A DNA stretch of 64,000 nt from positions 62,001-126,000 of the forward strand of contig NZ_LGDW01000467.1 of NCBI RefSeq assembly GCF_001280005.1, written 5' to 3'. A program made the position numbers and the translations under genes. The notes under the pieces were generated by a model. That model was not told the origin of the DNA and searched no databases. It saw only the letters and a program-made list of their open reading frames with translations. Of this stretch, positions 45,495 to 54,576 are shown piece after piece (position 1 is the first letter of the stretch; each line of letters starts with the position of its first letter). This stretch comes from Streptomyces sp. NRRL WC-3618 (GTDB lineage: Bacteria; Actinomycetota; Actinomycetes; Streptomycetales; Streptomycetaceae).

Positions 45495-46832
45495 TCAGCG
45501 CACCGCGCCTGGGACCAGCCAGCGACCCGAACGGGCTCGCAGCCACAGAGTCAGCATGCGGACGATCATCATGAGTGCCATGGCTCCCCAGAGGGCGGTG
45601 AGGCCGCCGCCGAAGGCCGGCACCAGCAGGGCCACCGGTGCGAACGTGGCCAGGGTGATCAGCATCGCCCAAGCAAGGTAGGGGCCGTCGCCTGCGCCCA
45701 TCAGTACGCCATCGAGGACGAAGACGATCCCGCAGATCGGTTGCGACAACGCGACCACGAAGAGGGCCGGCAACGCGGTGTCCTTGACCACGAGGTCACT
45801 GGTGAACAGGGGCAGGAAAAGCGGACGGCTGACGATCACCAGCAGGCCGAGCAAGAGTCCGGTGGCGATGCCCCACTCGACCATGCGGCGGCAGGCCTCT
45901 CGGGCACCCCGGATGTCGTTCGCGCCGAGATAGCGCCCGATGATGGCCTGCCCGGCGATGGCGATCGCGTCGAGGGCAAAGGCGAGCAGGCTCCACAAGG
46001 ACAGGATGATCTGGTGTGCGGCGACATCCGCGTCTCCGAGCTGCGCGGCGACAGCCGTGGCGATCATCAGGATCGCGCGCAGGGAGAGCGTACGCACGAG
46101 AAGTGGCGCGCCCGCCTGGGCGGACGCGCGTACTCCCGCGATATCGGGGCGCAGCGAGGCGCCGTGCAGGCGCGCGCCGCGAACGACGACCGTGAGATAG
46201 GCCGCCGCCATGCCCCACTGGGCGATGACGGTGCCCCAGGCGGAACCCGCGATGCCGAGGTCAGCTCCGTAGACGAAGGCCACGTTCAGGACGGCGTTGG
46301 CGACGAAGCCCGCAATGGCGACGTACAGCGGGGTTCTGGTGTCCTGGAGGCCGCGCAGAACGCCGGTGGAGGCGAGGACGACGAGCATGGCCGGGATGCC
46401 GAGCGCCGAGATCCGCAGATAGGTGGCTGCGTACGGGGCCGCGGTGTCCGAGGCACCCAAGAGGCCCACGAGTCCGGGTGCCGAGGGCAGGATGGCGGCG
46501 ATGACCACGGTGCCGAGCAGCAGGGCGAGCCAGATGCCGTCCACACCTTGGCGGATGGCGGCTTGGAGATCGCCTGCGCCGACGCGTCGGGCGACGGCGG
46601 CCGTGGTGGCGTACGCGAGGAATACGAAGACGCTGACGGCTGTGGTCAGCAGGACGGAGGCGATGCCGAGTCCGGCCAGTTGAGCTGTGCCCAGGTGGCC
46701 GATGATCGCGCTGTCGGCCATGACGAAGAGGGGCTCGGCGACGAGCGCCCCGAAGGCGGGAACGGCCAGCGCGACGATCTCTCGGTCGTGCCGGCGCCGG
46801 GCCGTCCTGAGTCCAGCGGGAGCCTGTGTCAT
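45495..46832 (-). CDS. MATE-family efflux transporter (DinF type)
   Basis: A 445-residue MATE protein with twelve hydrophobic segments. The N-terminal bundle starts RRHDREIVALAVPAFGALVAEPLFVMADSAIIGHLGTAQLAGLGIA, the typical first helices of DinF-type members. LRGLQDTRTPLYVAIAGFVANAVLNVAFVYG marks the end of the first half, and AHQIILSLWSLLAFALDAIAIAGQAIIGRYLG the middle of the second. It probably exports cationic or drug-like compounds using an ion gradient; the substrate is unknown. The ATG at 46832 is preferred over a TTG three codons earlier. It is convergent with rplI and divergent from dnaB. Confidence 0.88.
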   Translation of the reverse strand: MTQAPAGLRTARRRHDREIVALAVPAFGALVAEPLFVMADSAIIGHLGTAQLAGLGIASVLLTTAVSVFVFLAYATTAAVARRVGAGDLQAAIRQGVDGIWLALLLGTVVIAAILPSAPGLVGLLGASDTAAPYAATYLRISALGIPAMLVVLASTGVLRGLQDTRTPLYVAIAGFVANAVLNVAFVYGADLGIAGSAWGTVIAQWGMAAAYLTVVVRGARLHGASLRPDIAGVRASAQAGAPLLVRTLSLRAILMIATAVAAQLGDADVAAHQIILSLWSLLAFALDAIAIAGQAIIGRYLGANDIRGAREACRRMVEWGIATGLLLGLLVIVSRPLFLPLFTSDLVVKDTALPALFVVALSQPICGIVFVLDGVLMGAGDGPYLAWAMLITLATFAPVALLVPAFGGGLTALWGAMALMMIVRMLTLWLRARSGRWLVPGAVR

Positions 46833-47020
46833 GAGCACCAATCTAATCTTCCACAGGTAAGAGATGCAATGCGCATGTGACCATTACTTCCCGCCTTGAC
46901 GTGCATGCTTCCGCGTGCCGCTCGTGGAGATCTTGGCCGGATGGGGAAAGTTTTTCTTCTGCACAGCCGGTGGACGGGATAAGTACTGGTCAGAGGTGGT
47001 GCACGGGAAGTCGCGAAAGC

Positions 47021-47109
47021 TTGTTCACAGGGCTGTCCACCGGGTCGTGCACAGGTTTTGCCGAGTTCTCCACAGCATCCGGGCCGTCGTCCACATGGCC
47101 TGTGGATAA
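47021..47109. promoter_or_regulatory. DnaA-box cluster upstream of dnaB
   Basis: Five DnaA-box-like 9-mers lie within 89 bp: TTGTTCACA (47021), CTGTCCACC (47033), TTCTCCACA (47066), TCGTCCACA (47087), and the inverted perfect box TGTGGATAA (47101-47109). A further one, TCTTCCACA, is at 46847. The whole MATE-dnaB gap (46833-47291) holds no credible gene. The cluster begins about 270 bp before the dnaB start. It could regulate dnaB or titrate DnaA. Confidence 0.7.
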
Positions 47110-47291
47110 CCAGATTGGCTGACGGTGCCGACAGGCCTACGGTGGTTCGACGCCCACTCTGTTCTGCGGCCTCGGAAACGTCACAAAACGGACGCTCCAG
47201 AACCGGAGTTGGGCCTCTTATTTGTCAGTGCCGTGCCGTAGAAAAGAGGGGCACGGCGAGGTCCGCTCGGCGGACGGGAGGAGGTGGCTCG

Positions 47292-48767
47292 GTGAGTATT
47301 TCCGAGCCCTTGGACGATCCATGGGCCGACAGCGGTCCCAGTGATCGTCTGCCCCCCTCCCGAAAGCGTCGCGAAGGGGGCCGGGGTCGCGACGAACAGC
47401 ACGACCGCGGTCGAGAGAACGGCGAGTGGGACAGCGACGGCACGTCTTTCGAGCGAGTGCCGCCGCAGGACCTCGACGCCGAGCAGTCCGTCCTCGGCGG
47501 CATGCTGCTGTCCAAGGACGCGATCGCCGACGTCGTCGAGGTACTCAAGGGCCATGACTTCTACCGGCCCGCGCACGAGATCATCTACGGGGCGATCCTC
47601 GATCTCTACGCGAAGGGCGAGCCGGCCGACCCCATCACGGTGGCGGCCGAACTCACCAGACGGGGCGAGATCACCAAGGTCGGCGGCGGACCCTATCTGC
47701 ACGCGCTGGTACAGACGGTGCCGACGGCGGCGAACGCCGAGTACTACGCGGAGATCGTGCACGAGCGCGCGGTCCTGCGGCGTCTGGTCGAGGCCGGCAC
47801 CCGCATCACCCAGATGGGATACGCGGCCGACGGCGATGTGGACGAGATCGTCAACAGCGCCCAGGCCGAGATCTACGCGGTCACCGAGCAGCGCACCACG
47901 GAGGACTATCTGCCGCTCGGCGACATCATGGAGGGTGCGCTAGACGAGATCGAGGCGATCGGGTCCCGTTCGGGGGAGATGACCGGTGTGCCGACCGGGT
48001 TCACCGACCTCGACCAGCTCACCAACGGTCTGCACCCCGGTCAGATGATCATCATCGCCGCGCGCCCTGCCATGGGTAAGTCGACACTGGCACTTGACTT
48101 CGCTCGTGCCTGCTCCATCAAGCACAACATGCCCAGCGTGATCTTCTCCCTCGAAATGGGCCGCAACGAGATCGCCATGCGTCTGCTGTCCGCCGAGGCC
48201 CGCGTGGCCCTTCACCACATGCGCTCCGGCACGATGACCGACGAGGACTGGACCCGGCTCGCCCGCCGCATGCCGGATGTCTCGGCAGCTCCGCTGTACA
48301 TCGACGACTCTCCGAACCTGTCGATGATGGAGATCCGCGCCAAGTGCCGCCGCCTCAAGCAGCGCGCGGACCTCAAGCTCGTGGTCATCGACTACCTCCA
48401 GCTGATGCAGTCCGGAGGCAAGCGCTCCGAGAGCCGCCAGCAGGAAGTCTCCGACATGTCGCGAAACTTGAAGCTCCTGGCCAAGGAGCTGGAGCTGCCG
48501 GTGATCGCGCTGTCGCAGCTGAACCGTGGTCCCGAGCAGCGCACGGACAAGAAACCCATGGTCTCCGACCTGCGAGAGTCCGGCTCGATCGAGCAGGACG
48601 CGGACATGGTGATTCTGCTGCACCGCGAGGACGCCTACGAGAAGGAGTCACCGCGCGCGGGCGAGGCGGACATCATCGTCGGCAAGCACCGAAACGGCCC
48701 GACGGCGACGATCACGGTCGCCTTCCAGGGCCACTACTCGCGGTTCGTGGACATGGCCCAGACGTGA
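47292..48767 (+). CDS. dnaB: Replicative DNA helicase DnaB
   Basis: A 491-residue hexameric 5'-3' helicase from the GTG at 47292, which has GGAGG upstream; longer frames run through the DnaA-box cluster. Residues 1-50 are a charged disordered extension. The N-terminal domain (RVPPQDLDAEQSVLGGMLLSKDAIADVVEVL) is followed by the RecA-like core. That core holds Walker A (ARPAMGKSTLALD, Lys263), Walker B (LKLVVIDYLQLM) and the DnaB motif LRESGSIEQDADMVILLHRE. No intein is present. It unwinds DNA at the fork and is the expected partner of DciA, also encoded in this window. Confidence 0.97.
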   Translation: MSISEPLDDPWADSGPSDRLPPSRKRREGGRGRDEQHDRGRENGEWDSDGTSFERVPPQDLDAEQSVLGGMLLSKDAIADVVEVLKGHDFYRPAHEIIYGAILDLYAKGEPADPITVAAELTRRGEITKVGGGPYLHALVQTVPTAANAEYYAEIVHERAVLRRLVEAGTRITQMGYAADGDVDEIVNSAQAEIYAVTEQRTTEDYLPLGDIMEGALDEIEAIGSRSGEMTGVPTGFTDLDQLTNGLHPGQMIIIAARPAMGKSTLALDFARACSIKHNMPSVIFSLEMGRNEIAMRLLSAEARVALHHMRSGTMTDEDWTRLARRMPDVSAAPLYIDDSPNLSMMEIRAKCRRLKQRADLKLVVIDYLQLMQSGGKRSESRQQEVSDMSRNLKLLAKELELPVIALSQLNRGPEQRTDKKPMVSDLRESGSIEQDADMVILLHREDAYEKESPRAGEADIIVGKHRNGPTATITVAFQGHYSRFVDMAQT

Positions 48768-48832
48768 GGCGGCGCCCATGCCGGAGCCGAAACACGCTCG
48801 ACTCAACGCGGCCCGACCGATGAACTTGTCTC

Positions 48833-50218
48833 ATGACAACACCTCAGGACGAGCTTCTTCCCGGCACGCGGCGAGCGTTGCTGCATCGAATCGCTGTCGC
48901 GCAGCGTGAAGGGCGGGCGCCGTCGTTGGTTGCGGCGGTGGTGCGTGGCGGTGAAACGGTGTGGATGGGGGCGCGAACCTCGGTGGACGGGCATGCGCCC
49001 GATGCGAACGTTCAGTACCGGATCGGGTCGATCACCAAGACCTTCACCGCCGTACTCGTGATGCGGCTGCGCGACGAAGGGCTTCTCGATCTCGTCGATC
49101 CGCTGGAGAAATACCTGCCGGGTACCGGTGCGGGGGAGGCCACCATCGCCGAACTGCTCGCGCACACCGGTGGGTTGGCGGCAGAGTCGCCCGCGCCGTG
49201 GTGGGAGCGGACCCCTGGATCACTGCGGCCCGAGCTGGCCGACGTACTCGGAGAGCGGCCGTTGCTGCATCCCGTGGGCCGGCGCCACCACTATTCGAAC
49301 CCTGGCTACAGCATCCTCGGTGCGCTGGTCGAGGAGCTGCGCGGTGCTCCGTGGGAGGAAGTACTGCGGCGTGAGGTGCTCGAACCCCTGGGGCTGGAAC
49401 GGACCAGCGGACAGCCGCAGGCACCACAGGCGGGCGGCTGGGCGGTGCATCCGTGGGCCGACGTGCTGTTGCCGGAGCCGGCCGAGGACCTCGGACGAAT
49501 GGCGGCGGCCGGTCAACTCTGGTCCACCGCAGGAGACTTGGCGCGCTTCGCCACTTTCCTCACCGAGGGGGACGACCGGGTGCTGAGCGCTGCGTCCGTG
49601 GCGGAGATGCGTATGCCGGCTGCTCCGGCCGAACCGGATGACGTGGCTGCCGGCTCGGCGTACGGCCTCGGTATGCAGGTCCAGTACCGGGACGGCCGTC
49701 TGCTCGTGGGACACGGGGGGTCGCTGCCCGGCTTCCTGGCGAGCCTCACCATCAGTGTGGCGGATGACCTCGCGGCAGTGGTCCTGGCCAATTGCACCTC
49801 TGGCCCGCTGGTGTCCGAAGTCGCCGGCGACCTTGTGGAGATCGTCGCGGAGGCCGAACCCCGGATTCCCGAGCCGTGGCGCCCGTTGCCTGAAGTCGAC
49901 CGGTCCGTACTGGAGTTGGCGGGCCCGTGGTACTGGGGGACCGCCTCCTACGCCCTGCGGTTGTCGGTCGACGGGGGCGTCTCACTGGGGCCCCTGGCCG
50001 GTAGTGGCCGCCGCTCGCGCTTCAGGGCGAACGGTGACGGCACCTGGACGGGCCTCGACGGTTACTTCGCCGGAGAGCTTCTGCGGGCCGTACGGCGGCC
50101 GAACGGAGCCGTGGACCACCTGGACCTCGGGTCGTTTGTTTTCGTGCGTCAGCCGTACGACGAGGGGGCGTCTGTACCGGGTGGGGTGGATCCGGAAGGG
50201 TGGCGCGGGATCAGGTAG
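48833..50218 (+). CDS. Serine beta-lactamase-like hydrolase (S12 family)
   Basis: A 461-residue protein of the class C beta-lactamase/D-alanyl-carboxypeptidase fold. The nucleophile motif S-I-T-K is at residues 66-69, Y-S-N at 154-156, and the third motif is HGGSLPGF, the H-x-G form found in esterase-like and D-aminopeptidase members rather than K-T-G. There is no signal peptide, so it is probably cytoplasmic. A C-terminal 100-residue beta-rich domain (LELAGPWYWGTASYALRLSVDGGVSLGPLAGSG) follows the catalytic part, as in DAP/EstB-like proteins. The substrate is unknown. It lies 65 bp after dnaB and is convergent with a GNAT gene. Confidence 0.87.
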   Translation: MTTPQDELLPGTRRALLHRIAVAQREGRAPSLVAAVVRGGETVWMGARTSVDGHAPDANVQYRIGSITKTFTAVLVMRLRDEGLLDLVDPLEKYLPGTGAGEATIAELLAHTGGLAAESPAPWWERTPGSLRPELADVLGERPLLHPVGRRHHYSNPGYSILGALVEELRGAPWEEVLRREVLEPLGLERTSGQPQAPQAGGWAVHPWADVLLPEPAEDLGRMAAAGQLWSTAGDLARFATFLTEGDDRVLSAASVAEMRMPAAPAEPDDVAAGSAYGLGMQVQYRDGRLLVGHGGSLPGFLASLTISVADDLAAVVLANCTSGPLVSEVAGDLVEIVAEAEPRIPEPWRPLPEVDRSVLELAGPWYWGTASYALRLSVDGGVSLGPLAGSGRRSRFRANGDGTWTGLDGYFAGELLRAVRRPNGAVDHLDLGSFVFVRQPYDEGASVPGGVDPEGWRGIR

Positions 50219-50232
50219 TCGCTGGCCGTGGC

Positions 50233-50266
50233 GAAGCGTCATGTTTCACGTGAAACATGACGCTTC
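50233..50266. terminator. 34-bp palindrome containing parS, terminator-like
   Basis: Seventeen bases and their exact reverse complement, starting 15 bases after the hydrolase stop codon in a convergent gap and centred on parS site 12. Without a T-rich run, a dual terminator/ParB role is inferred only. Confidence 0.55.
50243..50256. other. parS: parS site 12
   Basis: Perfect GTTTCACGTGAAAC at the centre of the 34-bp palindrome. Confidence 0.95.
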
Positions 50267-50275
50267 CAGGAGTGC

Positions 50276-50728
50276 TCAGAGCTGGAGTTTGAAGCCCACG
50301 TGTGAAGGCGTGAATCCGAGCCGCTCATAGAAACGGTGGGCGTCCGTACGGGTGATGTCCGAAGTCAGCTGGATCAACTGGCAGTTCTCCCGGCGTGACA
50401 TGGCGATGGCCCACTCGATGAGTCGAGTGCCCAGGCCGCTGCCGCGTTCGGTGGCGTGGACCCGTACGCCCTCGATGATCGACCGGGTCGCCCCTTTGCG
50501 GGACAGTCCGGGAATCGTCGTGAGCTGGAGCGTGCCTACCACGCGACCCTCACGGACCGCGACGACCAGGTGCTGGTTCGGGTCGGCGGCCAGACGGTCC
50601 AGCGCGGTCAGGTACGGGGTCAAGTCGTCCGGTGATTCGCGCCGCGCGCCCAGCGGGTCGTCGGCGAGCATGCCGACTATCGCGGGAACGTCTTCCGCCG
50701 TCGCGGCGCGTATCTCAAGATCTCCCAT
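50276..50728 (-). CDS. GNAT-family N-acetyltransferase
   Basis: A 150-residue single-domain GNAT protein. The N-terminal strand is LEIRAATAEDVPAIVGMLADDPLG. The acetyl-CoA motif reads VRVHATERGSGLGTRLIEWAIAMSRREN (about residues 90-117), and the end has the common DAHRFYERLGFTPSHVGFK. The substrate is unknown; the family includes small-molecule and protein acetyltransferases. The ATG at 50728 is preferred over one two codons upstream. It converges with the S12 hydrolase across parS site 12 and lies behind another GNAT gene on the same strand. Confidence 0.88.
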   Translation of the reverse strand: MGDLEIRAATAEDVPAIVGMLADDPLGARRESPDDLTPYLTALDRLAADPNQHLVVAVREGRVVGTLQLTTIPGLSRKGATRSIIEGVRVHATERGSGLGTRLIEWAIAMSRRENCQLIQLTSDITRTDAHRFYERLGFTPSHVGFKLQL

Positions 50729-50841
50729 GATCACAGCCTATGCGGGCAGGTTCACCGACTCCACGACGAGATCGGCCGCATGGCCCCGCTCCGCTGCCGT
50801 CATCGCCGTCGCGCCGAGACCGGCCCTCGAATGCAGCCCTT

Positions 50842-51708
50842 TCAGCCCGCGGCCACGGTCAGAGGCGCGAACCGTCGTGTCCAGTCACCTGGCAGTTCGG
50901 TCATCCCGTACGTCATCACCGCGTTGAAGCCCACCGGCGCCAGCCCGTGTTCCTTCACCCAGGCCAGCAGTTCCTCGTGCCGTACATCGATGTCCGTGCG
51001 CAACGGACGGTCGCTGTGGGCGGCGAGAGACGCGAGGAGCGCCTTCGCTGTCTCCGTGTCACGAGCGATCAGCGGACCGACGACGTGGGTGTCCATGTTG
51101 GGCCAGGCTGCCGCGTAGCCGATGAGCCGGCCGTTCTCCTCGGCAACGCGCAACAGGTCGGCGAAGGCGGGCAGCCGGGTGATCACGTGTGTGCGGTCGG
51201 TGCCGAACACCTTCTCGTCGAGCTGGAGGATCCCGGCGAGATCTTCGGCCGTGGCCGCGCGCGTTCCGACCTTCGGCGCCAAGCCGTGCGGCGTGAAGTG
51301 TCCGCGCACCATCTCAGCTCCGCCGGTGACCTTGAAGCCGAGTTCTTCGTAGAGCGGGCGGCCGTTCGGAGTCGCGTGCAGTGTCAGGGGCGTGGTGCCC
51401 ATCGCGGCGACGACGTGCTGCATCAGCCGCCGTCCGACGCCCTGCCGGGCATGCCGCTCGGCGACCAGCACCATGCCGATGGCCCCCAAATCGGGGTTTC
51501 CGTACGGTCCGTACTCGGTGACGACGCATGCGGTGATCAGCCCGCCGCCGGGGTCGTCGATGCCATAGCCCTTCCCGGCCGTGAGCAGGAGACCCCACTT
51601 GTGCTCCTCACGAGGCCAACGTCGGTCTTCGGACAGGTCGGCGCAGGCGGCGAGGTCGCGATGCGTCAGACGGCGGATGGGTAGATCAGCAGGGGAAGGA
51701 GTCGGCAC
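50842..51708 (-). CDS. Two-domain GNAT acetyltransferase
   Basis: A 288-residue protein from the likely GTG at 51708, with two GNAT modules. The first (residues about 10-135) has VLVAERHARQGVGRRLMQHVVAAMG and RPLYEELGFK. The second (about 145-280) starts RAATAEDLAGILQLDEKVFGTDRTHV and contains ENGRLIGYAAAWPN with a more divergent acetyl-CoA site (HVVGPLIARDTETAKALLASLA). The second domain resembles the DUF1248/YitH-like type. The ribosome site is weak, so the start is uncertain; the frame is open to 51768. Function and substrate are unknown. Confidence 0.82.
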   Translation of the reverse strand: MPTPSPADLPIRRLTHRDLAACADLSEDRRWPREEHKWGLLLTAGKGYGIDDPGGGLITACVVTEYGPYGNPDLGAIGMVLVAERHARQGVGRRLMQHVVAAMGTTPLTLHATPNGRPLYEELGFKVTGGAEMVRGHFTPHGLAPKVGTRAATAEDLAGILQLDEKVFGTDRTHVITRLPAFADLLRVAEENGRLIGYAAAWPNMDTHVVGPLIARDTETAKALLASLAAHSDRPLRTDIDVRHEELLAWVKEHGLAPVGFNAVMTYGMTELPGDWTRRFAPLTVAAG

Positions 51709-51812
51709 GCAGGTCAGGCTGTCCGACCCACACCCCCGCCGTCCACCTGTTTGCGGTTGAACGCACACTCATTCGGCCATGTCGCGCCGGTCCGTGCAGC
51801 GCGTGGACAGAT

Positions 51813-51826
51813 GTTTCACGTGAAAC
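51813..51826. other. parS: parS site 13
   Basis: Perfect GTTTCACGTGAAAC, 45 bases upstream of the HAD gene start in a divergent gap. Confidence 0.95.
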
Positions 51827-51870
51827 GCTGAGCATCGGTCATCGGGCGACAGGACCTAGCCTCAGCAGTC

Positions 51871-52503
51871 ATGACGCGACTGCATCTCTTCGATCTCGAT
51901 GGCACACTGCTGTATGGCTCGGCTGCTCCCGTCGAGATATCCCGGCAACTGGGGCTCGACCGCGAAATAGCCGAGTTGGAACGGGCCTTCGTGACACGCC
52001 GTGTCGAGCCTGCGGAGTACGCCCGACGGGTACATCTCCTCTGGGCGGAACTGACCCCTGCCCATGGGGATGCGGCCTTCGAGGGAGCGCCCTGGCTGCG
52101 GCGGATCAGGGAGACATGGGCCGAGATCAGAAGTCGAGGGGAGTATTGCGCCGTTGTCTCTCTGTCGCCGTCGTTCTTCGTCGAACGGCTGAGGGGCTGG
52201 GGCGCCCATGCGGCGCATGGCTCGCGCTTCCCCGCGGTGCCCTTCATGGAGTCGCTGGATCCCGCCGGAATCCTGACGCCCAAGGCCAAGGTGGAGATCG
52301 CGGACCGGCTCTGCGGGCAGTTCGGGCTCACCCGCGGCGACTGCGTGGCGTACGGCGATTCGCTCTCCGACGCGGAGCTCTTCGGTGCCGTGCCGGTCTC
52401 CGTGGCGGTCAACGCCGACCGGCATCTGGCGGGCCTCGCGACCCACACCTACGCCGGGCGGGATTTGTGGGATGCCTATGAATTGGTGTGCGGCGCCTGG
52501 TAA
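51871..52503 (+). CDS. HAD-superfamily phosphatase
   Basis: A 210-residue HAD hydrolase of the phosphoserine-phosphatase-like subfamily. Motif I is LFDLDGTLLYG (Asp8 nucleophile, Asp10). Motif II is in VVSLSPSFFVERLRGWG. Motif III lysine lies in LTPKAKVEIADRL, and motif IV is VAYGDSLSDAELF. The helical cap spans about residues 20-95. The SLS substitution near motif II and the short length fit SerB-like enzymes acting on small phosphorylated metabolites, but the substrate is not predictable. The start is ATG, downstream of parS site 13. Confidence 0.88.
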   Translation: MTRLHLFDLDGTLLYGSAAPVEISRQLGLDREIAELERAFVTRRVEPAEYARRVHLLWAELTPAHGDAAFEGAPWLRRIRETWAEIRSRGEYCAVVSLSPSFFVERLRGWGAHAAHGSRFPAVPFMESLDPAGILTPKAKVEIADRLCGQFGLTRGDCVAYGDSLSDAELFGAVPVSVAVNADRHLAGLATHTYAGRDLWDAYELVCGAW

Positions 52504-52918
52504 TTGAGAGAATCGACGGCTCGCCCTTTGTACTTTCCCGGGTGAGGAAGGGCCGGACTTGTGCGCGTGGCGACGGCCGGTATGGTCGACTCCGGTTCTT
52601 GTCCGCATCGGGGGTGCGTATCTCGCGCACGGGGCAAGAGCGGGGCAATGCAGCCTAACGGGACGGAGAGATCGAAGACTCGCATTTCCGGTTACACGGT
52701 GGAGGCGTTCGTCCACGGTGGGACGCTGCGGTGAGAGCACTGCGGGCAATGTCACACTCTGGCCTTACTCGTCCGTACGGAGTGGTGATCCGGGTTGAAT
52801 GCGGCCGCATTGGACGGGGGCCGAACGGGGAAATGTAAGCCGTCAGCGGGGGACGCGGGCACATTCCGACCGGGGAAGTGTGCAGACCGACCGAAAGATG
52901 TTCGAGGCGAGGCAGACC
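52504..52918 (+). other. Intergenic region upstream of the globin-reductase gene
   Basis: About 415 bases with no convincing gene. The only promoter-like pair I see is TTGTGC (52559-52564) and TATGGT (52581-52586) with a 16-bp spacer, a weak candidate giving a leader of over 300 bases. Small open frames across it have poor codon bias. Confidence 0.4.
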
Positions 52919-54562
52919 ATGGACGCTCCGACCACCACGTCGGCCGACAACGGCACTTCCGGCGGCAGCGGCGGGGGCGGCTGGTTCAAGCCGCACAAGC
53001 AGCCGGAGACGCCCCCGGGCGGCGAGCAAGAGGCAACGGAAGGCAGTCGGCTGGCCGCGCTTCGTCCCGTGGGAAGGCCGGCGACAGGCGGCGCGACGAG
53101 TTCCTCGCCGGACGGCAGTGATCGTCCGAGTGCGACCGAGCCTCCGCCGGATCAGGCACGAATACCCGCGTCGGCGCCCCCTGAGCTTCCGGCTCCCCCT
53201 CCGATTCCCGCGCCCCTGCCTCCCCTGCCTCTCGCTCCCGCGTCGCCGCTTCCCGCGCCCTTCGCTCCCGCGCCCACGGCCAACGAGACCCCGGTTCGCC
53301 CACCCTCCGCCCCTGAGGCGCAGGCCTTCGTAGCGCCGCCCTCTGCCGCCTCGCCCGACGCAGTCGCACCCGCTCCCCCCGCGCCGCTTTCCGACCCGCC
53401 TGTGCCCGTGCAGAGGCTCGCCCCGGCCACGGGGCCGCTCCAGGGGGCATCCCCGGACGCAGTGCTCATCCAGCGGACCATGGAGGTTGTCGGTCCTGTC
53501 GCCGACAAGGCGACTTCGTACTTCTACGCGCTTCTCTTCGTCCGTCATCCCGAACTGCGTTCCCTTTTCCCGGCCGCGATGGACACCCAGCGGGACCGCC
53601 TGCTCAAGGCACTGCTCACCGCCGCCGAGCACATCGACAACACCGAGGTCCTGGTCGCGTATCTGCAGAGCCTCGGCCGCGGCCACCGCAAGTACGGCAC
53701 GCGGCCCGAGCACTATCCGGCCGTCGGCGAGTGCCTCATCGGCTCGCTGAGCCGGCACGCCGCCGCGATATGGGACCAGGAGACCGAAGCGGCCTGGGTG
53801 CGGGCGTACACGACGATGTCGCAGGTGATGATCGACGCGGCGGCCGTCGACGAACTGCGCGCTCCGGCCTGGTGGTACGGGGAGGTCGTCTCGCACGACC
53901 TCAGGACCCGGGACATCGCCGTCATCACCGTCCGTCCCGACCAGCCGTACCCGTTCCTCGCAGGGCAGTACACGAGCCTGGAGACGCCGTGGTGGCCCCG
54001 CGTCTGGCGGCACTACTCCTTCGCCTCGGCGCCGCGATCCGACGGTCTTCTTTCGTTCCACGTGAAGGCCGTGCCCGCGGGCTGGGTCTCAAACGCACTG
54101 GTGCACCGCGCGCGGCCCGGAGACGTGGTCAGGCTCGGCCCGCCCGCCGGAACGATGACCGTCGATCACACCACCAACAGCGGCTTGCTCTGTCTGGGCG
54201 GCGGTACCGGCATCGCCCCCATCAAGGCCTTGGTCGAGGATGTCGCCGAGCACGGTGACCGGCGGCGGGTCGAGGTGTTCTACGGCGCCCGCAGGGATCT
54301 CGATCTGTACGAGATCGACACCATGCTGCGGCTCCAGCAGAGCCACCCCTGGCTCGCGGTGCGCGCGGTCATCGACGAGCAGGCGCATCAGCAGCTTCCC
54401 GACGCCGTACGGGAGTACGGGCCCTGGTACGAGTACGACGCCTATCTGTCGGGTCCTCCCGGGATGATCCGCAGCGGTGTGGAGGCGTTGCGAAGCGTCG
54501 GCATCCCCGCGGAGCGGATCCGACATGACGCGGTGGAAGAACTGCTCGTCGCCGGGAGCTGA
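52919..54562 (+). CDS. Globin-FAD/NAD reductase fusion (flavohaemoprotein-like)
   Basis: A 547-residue protein. Residues 1-180 are disordered and rich in Pro, Ala and Ser (long APAPLPPLP-type runs). The globin domain spans about 182-325, with the B10-region tyrosine in SYFYALLF (201-206) and the proximal histidine at His256 (GRGHRKYG). A ferredoxin-reductase module follows: FAD-binding WRHYSFASAP, NAD-binding GGGTGIAPIKALVEDV, and the end LSGPPGMIRSGVEALRSVG. Such proteins oxidise nitric oxide to nitrate or serve other haem redox chemistry. The extension and divergent sequence separate it from classical Hmp. The ATG at 52919 has GAGG 9 bases upstream; an ATG at 52898 is the alternative. Confidence 0.88.
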   Translation: MDAPTTTSADNGTSGGSGGGGWFKPHKQPETPPGGEQEATEGSRLAALRPVGRPATGGATSSSPDGSDRPSATEPPPDQARIPASAPPELPAPPPIPAPLPPLPLAPASPLPAPFAPAPTANETPVRPPSAPEAQAFVAPPSAASPDAVAPAPPAPLSDPPVPVQRLAPATGPLQGASPDAVLIQRTMEVVGPVADKATSYFYALLFVRHPELRSLFPAAMDTQRDRLLKALLTAAEHIDNTEVLVAYLQSLGRGHRKYGTRPEHYPAVGECLIGSLSRHAAAIWDQETEAAWVRAYTTMSQVMIDAAAVDELRAPAWWYGEVVSHDLRTRDIAVITVRPDQPYPFLAGQYTSLETPWWPRVWRHYSFASAPRSDGLLSFHVKAVPAGWVSNALVHRARPGDVVRLGPPAGTMTVDHTTNSGLLCLGGGTGIAPIKALVEDVAEHGDRRRVEVFYGARRDLDLYEIDTMLRLQQSHPWLAVRAVIDEQAHQQLPDAVREYGPWYEYDAYLSGPPGMIRSGVEALRSVGIPAERIRHDAVEELLVAGS

Positions 54563-54576
54563 CCTTCTGCTCCTTG

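Noticed and set aside
47058..47291. N-terminal extension of DnaB from an upstream start
   Set aside because: The extension crosses the DnaA-box cluster and is unlike DnaB; the GTG at 47292 has a strong GGAGG and gives the normal length.
54055..54068. parS-like GTTCCACGTGAAGG inside the globin-reductase gene
   Set aside because: Two mismatches, one breaking the palindrome; the codons are explained by the reductase domain.
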